Shown here piece after piece: positions 34,346 through 45,690 of a stretch of DNA of 64,000 bases. This stretch comes from Fragilariopsis cylindrus CCMP1102 (Eukaryota > Bacillariophyta > Bacillariophyceae > Bacillariales > Bacillariaceae): assembly GCA_900095095.1 (NCBI GenBank), contig FMBT01000452.1:1-64000 (forward strand), given 5' to 3'. Each line of letters starts with the position of its first letter. Within the stretch, counting starts at the first letter, position 1. Position numbers and translations under genes: made by a program. The notes under the pieces are model-generated. The model did no database searches and was not told the DNA's origin. It saw only the letters and a program-made list of their open reading frames with translations.

Positions 34346-35460
34346 GCACAAACATCTACATAGTTTACTAGAACATTGTGTTTCCCTCCTACCATTGCTC
34401 CATTCCTGGTGGTTCATCATCACTTGACTAAAGTAATTCTGATTGGTATCATTATTTATTTGTATCTCAAAAATTCTCCTTAGGTTCTACAACCAGCATG
34501 GTGCACCAGAATACCACCCAGTCATTTATCTCATTCCCATAGGGGATGAACCAAGGGTTATGATCCCTCATACATACCTTATTCTTGCCTCCAGAACACA
34601 AACATTGCATCTTGGCCAACATGGTTTGAACACCCAGATACCTTCCATATATATATATATATATGGGCAAAACAGACCAACAATACCTTGAACATTTACC
34701 ATATTGGTGGTGTGGTGGGGCAGGGAACAATAGAATAGACATAAAATGTACACATTGCAAACATTTTTGAGACGCTACCGCGCCCATACCAGGTATGCTG
34801 AGTCCCAAATAACAAAGCTAGTCATCAAACTAACTCATTAAGGTTTTGGACTATATCATTGCTGTAGGTAACCATAGATATATTTGGATGTCACTGGTCA
34901 AAACCCACCTCTATTAAAACACACAATTTCCTTAAGTGCCAAGTGCGCGTGTAATCAAGGCCGTATTGCACCTAATAACCATGAAAGGTTATATGGAGCT
35001 CATCATTATACCTATGGGTACAAGATCCAACTATTGCTTAGGACTGTAGGGAGGTTAGGAAGGTGTCAGTATTTGCTAAGCCCCAAAAGGGTCATTTAGG
35101 TCCCAAAAGAGGTTTTCCCCTCTAGTGCCCACATCAGCATGGTCCTGCCATAGCTTGCCAAGTTTTTATTGCCTTTGGTGTATATGGTCAACCCTATGTG
35201 CTTACTTTGGGATAATTAATCCCCCCCCGATGGGCCATTTTCCCATGTCCTAGGCTGCATCACCACACCCTTTAGCACCTTCAAGTGTGAAGAACACATA
35301 CCTAGCGCCCCAAAGTCCCGTCCAGGTATCCACCCTATGCATATTAAGTTCAGATTATACCATCAAATTGGGACTTTATACATGCTAGGATGGGTTAGAA
35401 TGCCAGAAAGTGGACTGGTACAGGTAGCTAGCAATTACCACAGGACATGATTTAGTTTAT
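34346..35460. repeat. Body of large interspersed repeat, copy B
   Basis: From about 34390 this stretch aligns by eye with 60000-61085 and, less well, with 13430-14250. Shared phrases include TGGTTCATCATCACTTGACT, GGGAACAATAGAATAGACAT and TATGGAGCTCA. A remnant of the terminal repeat (GACATGATTTAG) is visible at 35447-35458. No coding frame is shared between the copies. Confidence 0.7.
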
Positions 35461-35669
35461 CGCCTTATTTAAAATAAAAACTAAATACGTACAAGTCTGT
35501 CCCTTTTGACTAGAAAATAAAGTGCTACCAAAAAAAAGTCACAGTGTTTTTAACTAATTAAAAAGCCTAAAAAAGTTAAAGTGTGCTGTTAATCCTGCTG
35601 ATATTGTAATTGCTATTGCTATTGCTATTGCTATTGCTATTGCTATTGCTGCAACTGTTACTGTTATTG

Positions 35670-37460
35670 CTATTGTTTTAATGCATTGAATGAAATATCT
35701 AAAAATTGATCAATCAGTTTTGTTTGTTGCTTTTGTTTCTTTACTTGCTGCAGCACATCTTTATCATTATCATTATCAATATCAATATCAACATATTTAT
35801 TATTATCATTATCATTATCACTATCATTATGATTATTATTCTTACTACTATTACTAGCTGTCATATGTTCATGTAACATAATTTGTAATACATATCTACC
35901 AGGTGAACACAGACATTGAATTGATGTATCATTTAAATCGATACCAAAACCTAATCCATATGATAATGTATTACGTAATTCCGCTATCATTTGTATTTGG
36001 ACAGTTGTTGTTGTCAACTGCTGCGAATGTTGTTGCTGTTGCTGTAGTTCTTGCATTTGTATCATTTGACACAATACATCTTCAACAGTAGCAACCTCAT
36101 TATTTGATTTAACGTTGTCGTCGTTGTCGTTGTCATCATCGTCTTCGCTGGTATTATTCTTGCTTGTATTGGTATTGGTATTAGTATCAGAATTGTTATC
36201 TTTAAACAAAATATCAGTACGTAATACATATTTTGTACCAAATGATATTAATGGACAACCACGATGATATAAATCATGTTCAAATAATACTACTGACCTG
36301 CTTTTGGTATTATTTTACAACACTCTTTTGTTGATGTTGATGTTGTGGTGGAAGATGACGTAGTGTTAGAAGCTGCAGTCCTACCTGTATTATATATTTC
36401 ATCCTCTTCTTTTGATAAAAATTCAGTTTCACCACCATTAAAATCTTTACCATTCCCATCATTTAAATACAATAGTACAGTAATGTAGCTACTACTAGTA
36501 GTACCTTGATTATCACTACCAATTTCTATTTCTGTGGTGGCATCAAAATGTGGTTGAAATTCATCATTGTCCCCCGCATCATATTTCAATACACGTAATC
36601 TTGGATTTAATCCTATTGGCATCGATATAGATTCACGTTTTATAAATTGAGTCATTCCATTTGATAGACATGATATGTGGTATTGTTATTATCTTCATTG
36701 TTATCATCGTTGTTGTTATCATCCTGCTGTACTGCTTCACCATCACCATCCAGTGATGACGATAATAATAGTATTGGTTGTAATCGTTTCCATAATAACT
36801 CTTCTACAATTGTTTTCGAATGAAATACAGCTAATTTATGTGGATTTGGACGTTCCAATTTCACTTCAAATTTAGTTTCACCATCTGGTGATGTATGCAT
36901 TGCATGGGTATATATTGAAATGATCTTTATTATCTGAACTACTATTGGTACTACTCGAACTAGTTAACTATTCGTATTACTATTCGAACTATTTCGAGCT
37001 TGAACTACTACTATTTGCAGCAACATTTATCAGTTGAAGACATTCCTCTTTTGTTAAAATATTTGTTATTTCAAATGCAAAACAATCCTCTGGATTATAG
37101 TATTTTCGTGATACACCTTTCGAGTTGGGTAATTTATACGACGTGCCTGTGGACGACGAATAGGTAATACAGGATGACGATGAGGAAGGGTATTGCTACT
37201 ACTGCTACTACTGATATCGCTTCTTACTGCTGGTGGGGTAGTGGTGCGTCGTAGTTGTTTTCTATATGTATTTCTTCTTCTAATTCTACCACTTCTTCTG
37301 CCATCGTCATAATAATTCCTCCTCCTCCACCGATGACGGAAGATAATCCAGATAAACCTAATATATCAAAAAGTGCAGCATCAGACGAAGAACATGATGA
37401 CGTCGAAGTACTTGATGCAGTATCATCATTGAGGTCGTCGTCATTTTTAACGCATATCAT
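35670..37460 (-). pseudogene. Second P4H-like 2OG-Fe(II) oxygenase, broken by at least three frameshifts
   Basis: Four overlapping minus-strand frames together read like one prolyl-4-hydroxylase: 37460-37224 (low-complexity N-terminus), a segment near 37140-37010 reading FAFEITNILTKEECLQLINV, 36900-36652 (LWKRLQPILLL), 36655-36290 (LNPRLRVLKYDAG, the iron-site FQPHFDATTE, YITVLLYLNDG, KIIPKAG) and about 36296-35670 (VVLFEHDLYHRGCPL with the distal His, then GTKYVLRTD). Each change of frame corresponds to one missing base, for instance between IIPKAG and VVLFEH near 36293. The iron and 2-oxoglutarate residues themselves are intact. Either it is a young pseudogene, or the assembly has single-base deletions; I cannot tell from one sequence. 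The tail beyond RTD is a Gln/Asn/Asp-rich extension. Confidence 0.7.
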
Positions 37461-38002
37461 GGTGCTGTTATATTGTTCGTTATATTGTATTCTATGTATT
37501 GTGTCTTTGTGTCAAAATTCACTCATCTGACCGATCTCTCTTTCCATTCATATTTTTTGTTTGTCGTCGTTATATTATGATGATTGTTCGCGCCATGATT
37601 GGATAAGGGGATTTGGATTTGGATTGGTTGACTGACATACAGGGTACAGTAATCAACAAAACATTGCAGTCCCGTTTCGAACAAATAATAAAGACATCAC
37701 TAAAAGCTCATCATTATTTTTGACATGTCTGTATTTGATTGATATTTATGTCATCATTGATTGATTGCTTTCACAACGCAAAGCAAAGCGAAGCGTCCCC
37801 CATCAATCGTGGTAAACGATACACACAAGAAGGAACAATCACTGCAACAATAATAGCATCAACAATAACAACGTCACATCATATCATATCGTATCATACA
37901 TACTATAGCTAGTTTGTTAGTCGTATGCATATGTAACAAGTAAAAAACGTTGGTCTATTGTCATTTCAAAATAACAGAACGATATCAAACAATACAATAA
38001 CA
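37461..38002. other. Divergent intergenic region
   Basis: A region of 540 bp between the broken oxygenase and a small plus-strand ORF. It has a GGATTTGGATTTGGATTGG direct repeat near 37609-37627 and ATCATATCATATCGTATCAT runs near 37880. No gene. Confidence 0.4.
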
Positions 38003-38266
38003 ATGGCGGCATCATCATCGACAATAACAAACAATAAAAATATCAGTAATAATAATAAAAATAATAAAGGAATAGTACGAAGGCATCATCAACAACCGAG
38101 ACGACATGGACGAAGAAGTAATAGGAAGCAAATTAATGATAACAACACTACTAAAACTGATATCGATGAATATTCAAGATTCTTTGAAGTAGTTTGGATA
38201 TTCTTTGCAATATGGTTACTGCATCATTGTTCTCTAACCAGTTGTAAAAACTTACTTGTCTATTAA
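38003..38266 (+). CDS. Small hypothetical protein with one C-terminal hydrophobic helix
   Basis: The ATG at 38003 opens an 87-residue frame: a Ser/Asn-rich start, a basic middle (RRHHQQPRRHGRRSNRK) and a hydrophobic segment (FFEVVWIFFAIWLLHH). It lies head-to-head with the broken oxygenase. No family was recognised, and it may be a chance ORF or the first exon of a longer gene. Confidence 0.25.
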   Translation: MAASSSTITNNKNISNNNKNNKGIVRRHHQQPRRHGRRSNRKQINDNNTTKTDIDEYSRFFEVVWIFFAIWLLHHCSLTSCKNLLVY

Positions 38267-38856
38267 ATGAAGAAAATGGTGTTGACTTTTGTTTCTTTCA
38301 GACGATTCATTGATTATATGATATAGTAGTGGTAGTTAGTGGTGGCGGTTAGTATACACATTATCATTACCAAACATTATTTTCAGATTGCTTTTAGAAC
38401 TAGAAGCTAACTACTCTGTAGTAGCAAGATTAAAACTTACTGTACCTACTGTACCACTAGAAAAAGTGCCATTATGAGATAAGAAGTAGTAGTATGCCAA
38501 GCCATTCATATTTTTTGCTGGGTTGTCTATATATAATATGTATATATTGACATAAAATAAATTGTACTGTTGACTGATGTTGCTATAATTTATTTATTTA
38601 TCATCATTTATCTTATTATTATTTTGGTGATTCATTCATTTTCTTCCGTCCTGGTAGTAGTAAATCTTCTCTTAATTCTTTCTTCAGTTGAATTAATCCA
38701 CACTCAATACAAAAATAGGTACCACATTTACGATTTGTACGTTCGGATATATATTTCGATTCCACTCTTGTGTTCTTCTTTTTCTTCTTTTCAACTTTAT
38801 TGTTATTACGGTACCTAACTTGTCGTTCCTGTAGTACTGTTTCTATTTCTGTTGTT
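38267..38856. other. Convergent intergenic region, nothing recognised
   Basis: This gap holds the 3' side of the RING gene. A minus-strand frame at 38619-39014 overlaps the RING C-terminus in another phase and includes a Cys-x2-Cys pair (YFCIECG); it may continue the RING protein if another frameshift exists, but the evidence is weak. Confidence 0.3.
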
Positions 38857-39534
38857 TCAGTAGTAGTTGACGTTGTTGTTGTTGTTCGAGTTGGCGTTGA
38901 CGCTGCTGTTGACGTTGATATTATTATTGCTGTTGACGTTACTGACGGGTCGATCAATTGGTAACATAATAATTCTACAACATGGACATACTTTTTTACG
39001 TAATAACCATTCACGAATACAATTATGATGAAATATGTGTGGACAATTTATTGTTGGTGATATACTGATTTTATCACCTACTTTAAAAGATTCCATACAT
39101 ATACTACATGATGGTTTTGAGTGCAGGTCGATCCCTTCACTCTCATCATCATCATCATCATCATCACTTCCGTCAGGATAAGATAAGCAGTCGTCGTCGT
39201 CGTCTCTATCTTCATTAGAAGTAAGGACCAAAACGTCGTCGACGTCCTTCGTTGTTGGTGTACCATCATCTGGTTCATCATCGTTATTTTTCTTAGTTGA
39301 GTGCTGCTGCTGCTGCTGCTGCTGCTGCTGAACCACCAACCGGTGATGGTGATGCTTATTTTTTTCCTTCATAATTTCCATTTTTGTTAATATCTGTACC
39401 CTCGTTAATAGTGGTTGATATTGTAGTGATTGTTGTCGTTGTATGATGCCATTCATTCGTTGTTCTTGTTGTTTGGAAATAATCTCTATACCACTACCAG
39501 TACCATCTCTTTCTAATCTTTTTCCTCTTTTCAT
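38857..39534 (-). CDS. RING-H2 zinc-finger protein, C-terminal part (probable E3 ubiquitin ligase)
   Basis: This 225-residue frame contains a canonical C3H2C3 RING: CSICMESFKVGDKISISPT then NCPHIFHHNCIREWLLRKK and CPCCR. RING-H2 domains recruit E2 enzymes for ubiquitin transfer. The domain is preceded by poly-Gln and Asp-rich stretches. The frame begins at an ATG that overlaps the stop of the next ORF (39531-39956) by ATGA, and the protein frame is open upstream of that ATG, so the two are probably parts of one gene separated by a single-base deletion. With the N-terminal TM part (40229-40719) the whole would be a membrane RING protein, a common architecture in diatoms. Confidence 0.8.
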   Translation of the reverse strand: MKRGKRLERDGTGSGIEIISKQQEQRMNGIIQRQQSLQYQPLLTRVQILTKMEIMKEKNKHHHHRLVVQQQQQQQQQHSTKKNNDDEPDDGTPTTKDVDDVLVLTSNEDRDDDDDCLSYPDGSDDDDDDDESEGIDLHSKPSCSICMESFKVGDKISISPTINCPHIFHHNCIREWLLRKKVCPCCRIIMLPIDRPVSNVNSNNNINVNSSVNANSNNNNNVNYY

Positions 39535-40090
39535 AATACCAGCTGTCGCTGTTGCAATTGTTGAAGCAGCAGAAGCTGGCGTTGACTGTGACGCTGTTCG
39601 TGGTAAGTTGTTGTACGCAACCTCATTCCAATACTAGTACCATTATTATAACAATCAGCAGTACCAGAAATAGAATCGGAATCAATAGTACCATATTTGA
39701 GGGCATTCTTTTTTACTGTTACTATTTGTTCTAATATATCATCATCAGTATCAGTATCTCTTATTGGATCTAGTTTACTGTGCAAAATTTCGATACCACA
39801 CCTGTTTTCAACAACAACATCGGGGACTACTACTGCACACTCAATATCAGTGTCAATGTCACTGCCCCTACTATTATCACATCTACAACTACTACTGTCA
39901 GCAGAAGTCGATAAAGTCTCAAAACTTGTAGTAAGACAAATTGGAGGAAACGACAACGAGTCGTCGTCCAGACTAGTAGGCGTGTCAATAGTAGTATTAT
40001 CTTTAAAATAATTCCTAATGAACTTTTACCATTTTTTTGACGACAATAATTTTGTATACATTCACATATATCATCATGAGGTTGAATAGT
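39531..40090 (-). CDS. Middle part of the TM/RING-H2 protein, frame-broken
   Basis: After a splice acceptor at 40091-40092 (ATCAAG), the sequence reads TIQPHDDICECIQNYCRQKN, then shifts by one base near GGAATTATT (about 40008) into the frame of the ORF 39956-39531, which includes SLSFPPICLTTSFETL and GTIDSDSISGTADCYNN. It ends just as the RING-containing frame begins. No conserved domain was recognised. Confidence 0.5.
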
Positions 40091-40228
40091 CTTGATTGTG
40101 ACAGTAATAGCAAAAACAAAAAAAAAAAACAGTATAGGTGAGTATTAAGAGAAGAATATACCATTGTTGAATTCAATGTTCGAAAAAGTCGATATAAAAG
40201 TCGATCTTTGGTTACATACGGTACATAC

Positions 40229-40719
40229 CTTTTGTATTAACCATTTATCAATTGCATAATATCGACGTTCCATTAATTTTGATTGATTTTTATTATAATA
40301 TTCGGAAATAATTTACGTTGAACATACTTTAAATAAGTAGGTTTATACATTAAATATAACATATTCATGGCAAGTACAACAATTAATCCAATTAATGCAA
40401 TCATAATTATTATATGATAATTTGTAGTATTTGTATTATTGGAATATGAATTATTTGTATTTGTATTTGTATTATTTGACGATGAGGATGATGCAGTAAT
40501 ATTCATCATTACATCGTCATTGTAACTACTGTTGTAATAAAAATCAGCATCATCAATAAGCTGATCGTTGCGACGACGATTAATACCTCCTCTCAAGTAT
40601 GACGAAGCAGGTCGTCCGTGAAAACCATTGGCCAGATAATAATAATCACTATTATCAGCATCATTACTACTGGTAGTAGTATCTTCGTCTGCAGTAATTG
40701 CAGCAAATGAGCTCTCCAT
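40229..40719 (-). CDS. N-terminal part of the TM/RING-H2 protein, one transmembrane helix
   Basis: From the ATG at 40719 the frame encodes an acidic/Asn-rich region and a hydrophobic helix (HIIIMIALIGLIVVLAMNML). It shifts by one base near 40310 into a frame reading NQSKLMERRYYAIDKWLIQK, which ends at a GTATGT donor (intron 40228-40091) in phase 0 with the next exon. An extension to 40785 is open but has only a TTG. The arrangement TM, acidic linker, RING-H2 fits a membrane-anchored ubiquitin ligase. The frameshift may be a sequencing error. Confidence 0.55.
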
Positions 40720-40785
40720 CTTATTTTTTCTTTTTCTTTTTCTTCTTCTATCTAAACAACGTTGCCAGATCTCACTCTTATTCAA

Positions 40786-41876
40786 AGAAGGGAGAGGGAG
40801 GTAAAGAGAGAGAACTGTTGGGTGGAAATAATATTATGGCTGGATGATGATACAGTATCAGTATTCGGTATAAAACTCAACATATAGGCGAAGGTTTATA
40901 TTTGCGCGTCATAAAAATATATATTGTAACCAATCCAGTTATTGAGAAAGCTTCTTCACAGTCTCGTGTTCGCTTTTCGCTTCATTTATTTGACATGCTA
41001 ACTGTATGTCACAAGGATTTATCTACTGTAACTGCTGTAGCCTAACTTAGTGTATCATATAATTGTTTTGTGTATCCGGGATTACTACTTTAAGTACAAG
41101 TAGTGGTATTGAATTGGCGCCGTGATTTGCATTCTAACGATTTAAAAAAAGTATGACGAGTCACACATTGAGGTCGTGGAATACGCACTATTAGAGGATT
41201 TACCGTTAGGAATTAAATCCCGCGTAGCACGATACAAGAAAAATAGTTTCCGTTGGTTATTATTTAACGTTCGTGGAGAGAAAGGTGGTGTGCGTGATGG
41301 ATGAGTGCGCACCCCACTTCACAAAAAAGAAAAATATTATTATGACATGATCAACGACTGAAATCGCAGTTCTTGTCTTTTGTTTATTTTTTTTCAACGC
41401 CATTTTAATTTTTTACGTCTTTGTTTACAATCCAATATCGTTGTGCAGTAACTAACACCAGCCAGATCGTTTTCGTTAACAACCTTTGAGAAAGCAACAG
41501 GTTTCATGGGAGGACTTGAAGGTAGCACAAAACTTTTTTCCTGGTGTATGATTTTTGTGTTGCCTATTATTGTCGAGTAATAGTATCAATATTCCTGACT
41601 TGTCACGATACCAACGATAATTGTTATTGGTTATGCTACTATGCTGTAATAGTGGTAATCGATTATCGACATTGTATTCAATTTTCATAACTATATTTAT
41701 TCTTGTATAAAAAATATTTATCATACATTCAATTCGCTTCAAAGCATAAAAGGAAGAATAATAATAGTAGAGAACGATTTCGATAATAACTACTACGTGT
41801 ACAATAATAATTACGGGCAACAACAAAACAATTATAGTTCAATAGTAGTCGGGAGGACATACAGCAAAACAGGATC
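40786..41876. other. Intergenic region with one unassigned short ORF
   Basis: A minus-strand ORF at 41476-41826 (116 residues, hydrophobic start, Cys-rich end CATFKSSHETCCFLKGC) has no recognised family and may be a chance frame. Otherwise this is AT-rich sequence with no repeats worth naming. Confidence 0.3.
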
Positions 41877-43953
41877 AGTCAGTAGAAGAAGAAGGAGAAG
41901 AAGATCTAATACCGGTCTTTACTATTATTCCATCCTATTCTGATTTAAAAAATCAAATTGAATAATTATTAGAAATGAAACATGGATATTTAAAACATCC
42001 TATGAATTATCAACAACATTGATGGTTTTGTCGACGACAGTTATGGTGGAGGACGATGTGACCAACGACTATGGCGACGACGTTAATTCGAATAATAGAA
42101 AAAATACATCAACAGTAGGAGGACGAGAAATACAACAGAAACAGCAGCCAGCAGCAGTATATTCGAAAACGAGAAGTTGCGAATAAGAATATCATAAAAT
42201 TAAAAGAATCAAATTATCTACCACCAAAAAGAAAACTGGAAAATAAAGTATTATGCCGTGAGGAATGTTGTGTGGAAACATCCTATATATCCACAAAACA
42301 AGATTCTACTAAATTATTAAATTGGAGAAATGATATACAAGATCTATCCGATATTATGATACAACAATTTGATAATCAACATGCGACAGTACATTCCACG
42401 AATCTGTATGATGAAAGATTAATCAAATGTTTGATACCAGGTACTATTATTAGCGTCGATAATTTTGAAAAGTCCATCAATTATTTTTGGAAACAAATAC
42501 GACCACAAATTACTGTACCATTATTTGTGTTGCTAAACCGGTGGTTCGGATAATAATTCACCCTATATTAGTAAACATATACTGATAATCCGAGGAAGAT
42601 TATACAACAATACCTAAGTGATCCATTATTAATACGATGGTATGGAATGAATCCATTATTACCATTATCATTGCCATTGCCACCATCATCCATAGAAAGA
42701 GTCACTACTTCGAATAAATTCCGTCCATTATTATCAGGATTAAGTTATTTACATCCACAGGAACGTTATTTATCCACTTATTTAAAATTAATTAATTATA
42801 CAAATCCATTTTCATCCAACGTATATACAAAAATTATTTAACAGCACCGCTAGCACAAGAAATGATAATAATAATATATATACAAAAGAATATACCAAAA
42901 TAATACCAGTATATCGATTTTGATATTGATATTGATTTTGATCGAGATATATTTGTACATTTTGGACGGAAACGTAATCCAGTACGACAACATTTATGGA
43001 AAATACTTTGTCCTACTACAGGGTCAACAAAGGCCAATAAGAGTTCATCATCAGTTTCATCATGCAATGAAGAAACAAATCATTTACCAATGCATGATAT
43101 ATATACAGATATGACATCATTATCATCGCAATACATAATTATAAATTTGGTATAAGTCCACCGGGTGCTGGTTATGATTGCTATCGTCATTATGAAATGT
43201 TATATTTAGGTATAATACCAATAATATGGGATAATCGACCAACACCACAAGATCAAGATCAAGACAACAATAACAATGATAATGACCAATGACAATGACG
43301 ATAATAATGATTTACATTATTTGTATAAAGATCTACCAGTTATATTATTAAATAATACATTTTCTCCTCGTAATATAAAAAATCGTAATGATATTATATT
43401 AGTTGTAAAAGATTTTTTAAATAGTGAAAAATTTCACTATAATTTAAAACATAATGTATATGCAAAAGGTTGGAAACGTTTATTCTTGAAGAGTAAACGT
43501 GATATAATATTGAATGATATTAATATTAAGACTACTGGTAGTGATGACAGTAGTAGTAGTACACCTAGTAGTAGTAGTAGCAGATACTACTATATTCATC
43601 GTAATAATAACAATACTGAAGATGGCAAAGAAAAGGAAGAATACTATGAAGCTTATAGGTACTTTTTAAATAGTAACAACAACAACAACGACAACAATAA
43701 CGAAGGCGACGAGATTAAGAGCAATAATAATCGATCACCCTTTGGTAGTAATAGCAGTGACAACACCACAGCAAAAACAACAACAACAACTAGTACTAGT
43801 ACAACTACTACCACAGTAAAGAATCCAATATATTGCTATTACGCTGATGAGAATTGTGTAGTAACTGATGCAACTACAGCTACAGCTACAGCTACAGCTG
43901 CAAGTGCTGATCAAGAATGGATTCATCGATGGAATAATAATAATGCATTATAA
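41877..43953 (+). pseudogene. Exostosin/RXYLT1-like glycosyltransferase, disrupted
   Basis: Fragments in alternating frames share the order of a stramenopile glycosyltransferase: LIPVFTIIPSYSDLKNQIE (near 41910), LCREECCVETSYIS, IKCLIPGTIISVDNFEKS with YFWKQIRPQITVPLFVLLN (42272-42540), GGSDNNSPYISKH, SDPLLIRWYGMNP, LNYTNPF-type block (42780-42830), FVHFGRKRNPVRQHLWKILC (42950-43010), then KFGISPPGAGYDCYRHYEML with YLGIIPIIW (43145-43235) and LYKDLPVILLNN (43320-43355). The last motifs are the donor-binding end typical of exostosin-like/RXYLT1 transferases. In-frame TAA and TGA codons near 41970 and 42023, plus several shifts, break it. The stops make a true pseudogene more likely here than for the neighbours. 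The tail after 43500 is low complexity. Confidence 0.65.
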
Positions 43954-44218
43954 TAGAAAATTCAGCTAAACAAATAAAATTGTTAATGCATACTCTTAGT
44001 GTGAAAGCTGGTGGCCATATAATGTTTTTACTTGTGGCTTCGGCGACTATTGTTTGATCATGTAAGCGTGATTGATTCATCGGCGAATGTCACCATTCAC
44101 ACCCTCCATTAGTTGAACCAGATGGCAACACACCTATACTACATTACAAACTGCTGCTAATACTATAGATTTAGGGACTACCGTCGACATCTCCAGAAAA
44201 CGCTAATTTTTAAAATAG

Positions 44219-44291
44219 TGCGTTGAGGACTATCATTATCAGGAGATCCACGAAGTTGTTGTTTGATTTGCTGCAGTGACGCCATAAAAGA
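44219..44291 (-). repeat. Partial duplicate of the 5' coding end of the cupin gene
   Basis: The plus-strand phrase GATCCACGAAGTTGTTGTTTG followed by ATTTGCTGCAGTGACGCCAT closely matches 45107-45152, which encodes the signal-peptide end of the cupin gene. The copy is in the same orientation, about 0.85 kb downstream, and is isolated from any longer frame. It appears to be the relic of a tandem gene duplication. Confidence 0.6.
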
Positions 44292-44481
44292 GACCATACA
44301 ACTATGCAGTAACAACATATAGAGAATACTGTTCAGAATTCCTTGAGACTTGTCATGTATAATATATGTTAAGTAAAGCGTACGATACTAATTGAACTAT
44401 GAAATCTAGACTAACCACTGCCCTTGGAGATGGTAATAGTTAGGTTCAATAACAACCCAATCGCGTCCACCGTACGGGGTT

Positions 44482-45218
44482 CTAAACAAAACAATCTTCT
44501 ACTTTCCCTCCTGTGAGACTGATAACCGAGGCTTTTGTGTAAGCAGGCATCATGTAACAGTCGGGAGCTTCATATGTTGCATCTGGTAAGCCCTCAGTCT
44601 TTACCATAATTTTTCCTTCACGAAGACACAATAACTGTGGGGTTTCATGATAATGGATAGGGGCGCGTCCCCTTCTGGTCTACCAAGTCGGTAACCTGCG
44701 TAGGTGACGCCTTCGTATTCAAATTGACTGCTGGTCTGGCTAGAAACGGCAATCCCTGAGGTGTCTGTAACAATGTAGTTTGATGGATTGGTATTATTAC
44801 TAATGAAGGTTGTTGTTCCTTCAGTTGCCGGCCATGTGCTGTATAATTTTTTGCCGTTAATTTCGTCATAAGGTGGAGGTAGCAGCTTGCGACGTTCGTC
44901 GAGTGAGAGCTTTTGATTTGGGCATCGCCAACGACCATCTTTAGGATCTAACCTTGGTAGTGGGCAACCTATACTTTCGTTTCCGTTGCTATAAGCTTCG
45001 AGTATGTTGTTGTTCGATACAGCGTTGGCTGTACCTGCAACAGCATCATTTGTAGTAACAGTTGGAGAAGAAGTCGGAGAAACAGTTGGAGAAACAGTAT
45101 CACTATCAGCAGATCCACGAAGTTGTTGTTGATTTGCTGCAGTGACCCCATCTAGTAGAGATGAAGAGGCAAATGCTAATGCTAATGCGAGAACGATGCT
45201 ATTAAATTTGAAGTTCAT
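44482..45218 (-). CDS. Secreted cupin-like protein with one probable single-base deletion
   Basis: The ATG at 45218 begins a clear signal peptide (FNSIVLALALAFASSSLLDG), followed by LRGSADSD and a Thr/Ser/Pro-rich linker. The written frame stops at 44601, but the adjacent frame, entered through a CCCC run near 44660, continues with SIHYHETPQLLCLREGKIMV, EAPDCYMMPAYTKASV and a stop at 44482. The HxH-x-E and following GxxxV spacing is that of a cupin motif 1. The combined length (737 nt) is exactly one base short of an open frame of 246 codons. Cupins have many roles (binding, isomerase, oxygenase), so no activity is inferred. The protein is expected to be exported. Confidence 0.65.
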
Positions 45219-45690
45219 ATTGCTGTCGATGTTTTTGATGTATAGGATATTATTTTGTTTTGTTTTGCTTTGCTTTTATTTGTTTGCGTTTTAATTTTAT
45301 GAGAGAAGATATGATTTTTACATTAATTCGCTTCGGTCACTCGTGTGTTGTGTACCTTAAAAATTGAATCGTCTCATTCATTCATAGCGGGTGCAGTTAT
45401 TTTGGTCCCGTCGCGTCCCTTTTTTTTAAGCCTGTGCATATACATTATTCATCATACACTTTTTCGTCGCGTGAACTCTTCGCTTTTATCGTGTTAAAAT
45501 CCCTATCGATAGCACGCGGTAAAGTTAAAGTACTGTAACATTCTCCATAGACTACATGGTATGTTTGTTTCTCGTTCAGTTATTCGTCGCGTCAATGTTT
45601 TGATCACTTTTTAAAGAGACCAGCATCTTTGCCTGTAATAGTATTCTCATGTACAGCTAGGCAGTATTTCGAAAATGAGGATTGATTCTA
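45219..45690. other. Intergenic region, nothing recognised
   Basis: This is the 5' flank of the cupin gene. It has TTTTGTTTTGTTTTGCTTTGC runs next to the start codon (likely 5' UTR) and no coding frame. Confidence 0.4.

Noticed and set aside
36290-36297. 8-nt GT..AG intron (GTCAGTAG) joining the two oxygenase frames
   Set aside because: Impossible size for a spliceosomal intron; a one-base deletion is the simpler explanation.
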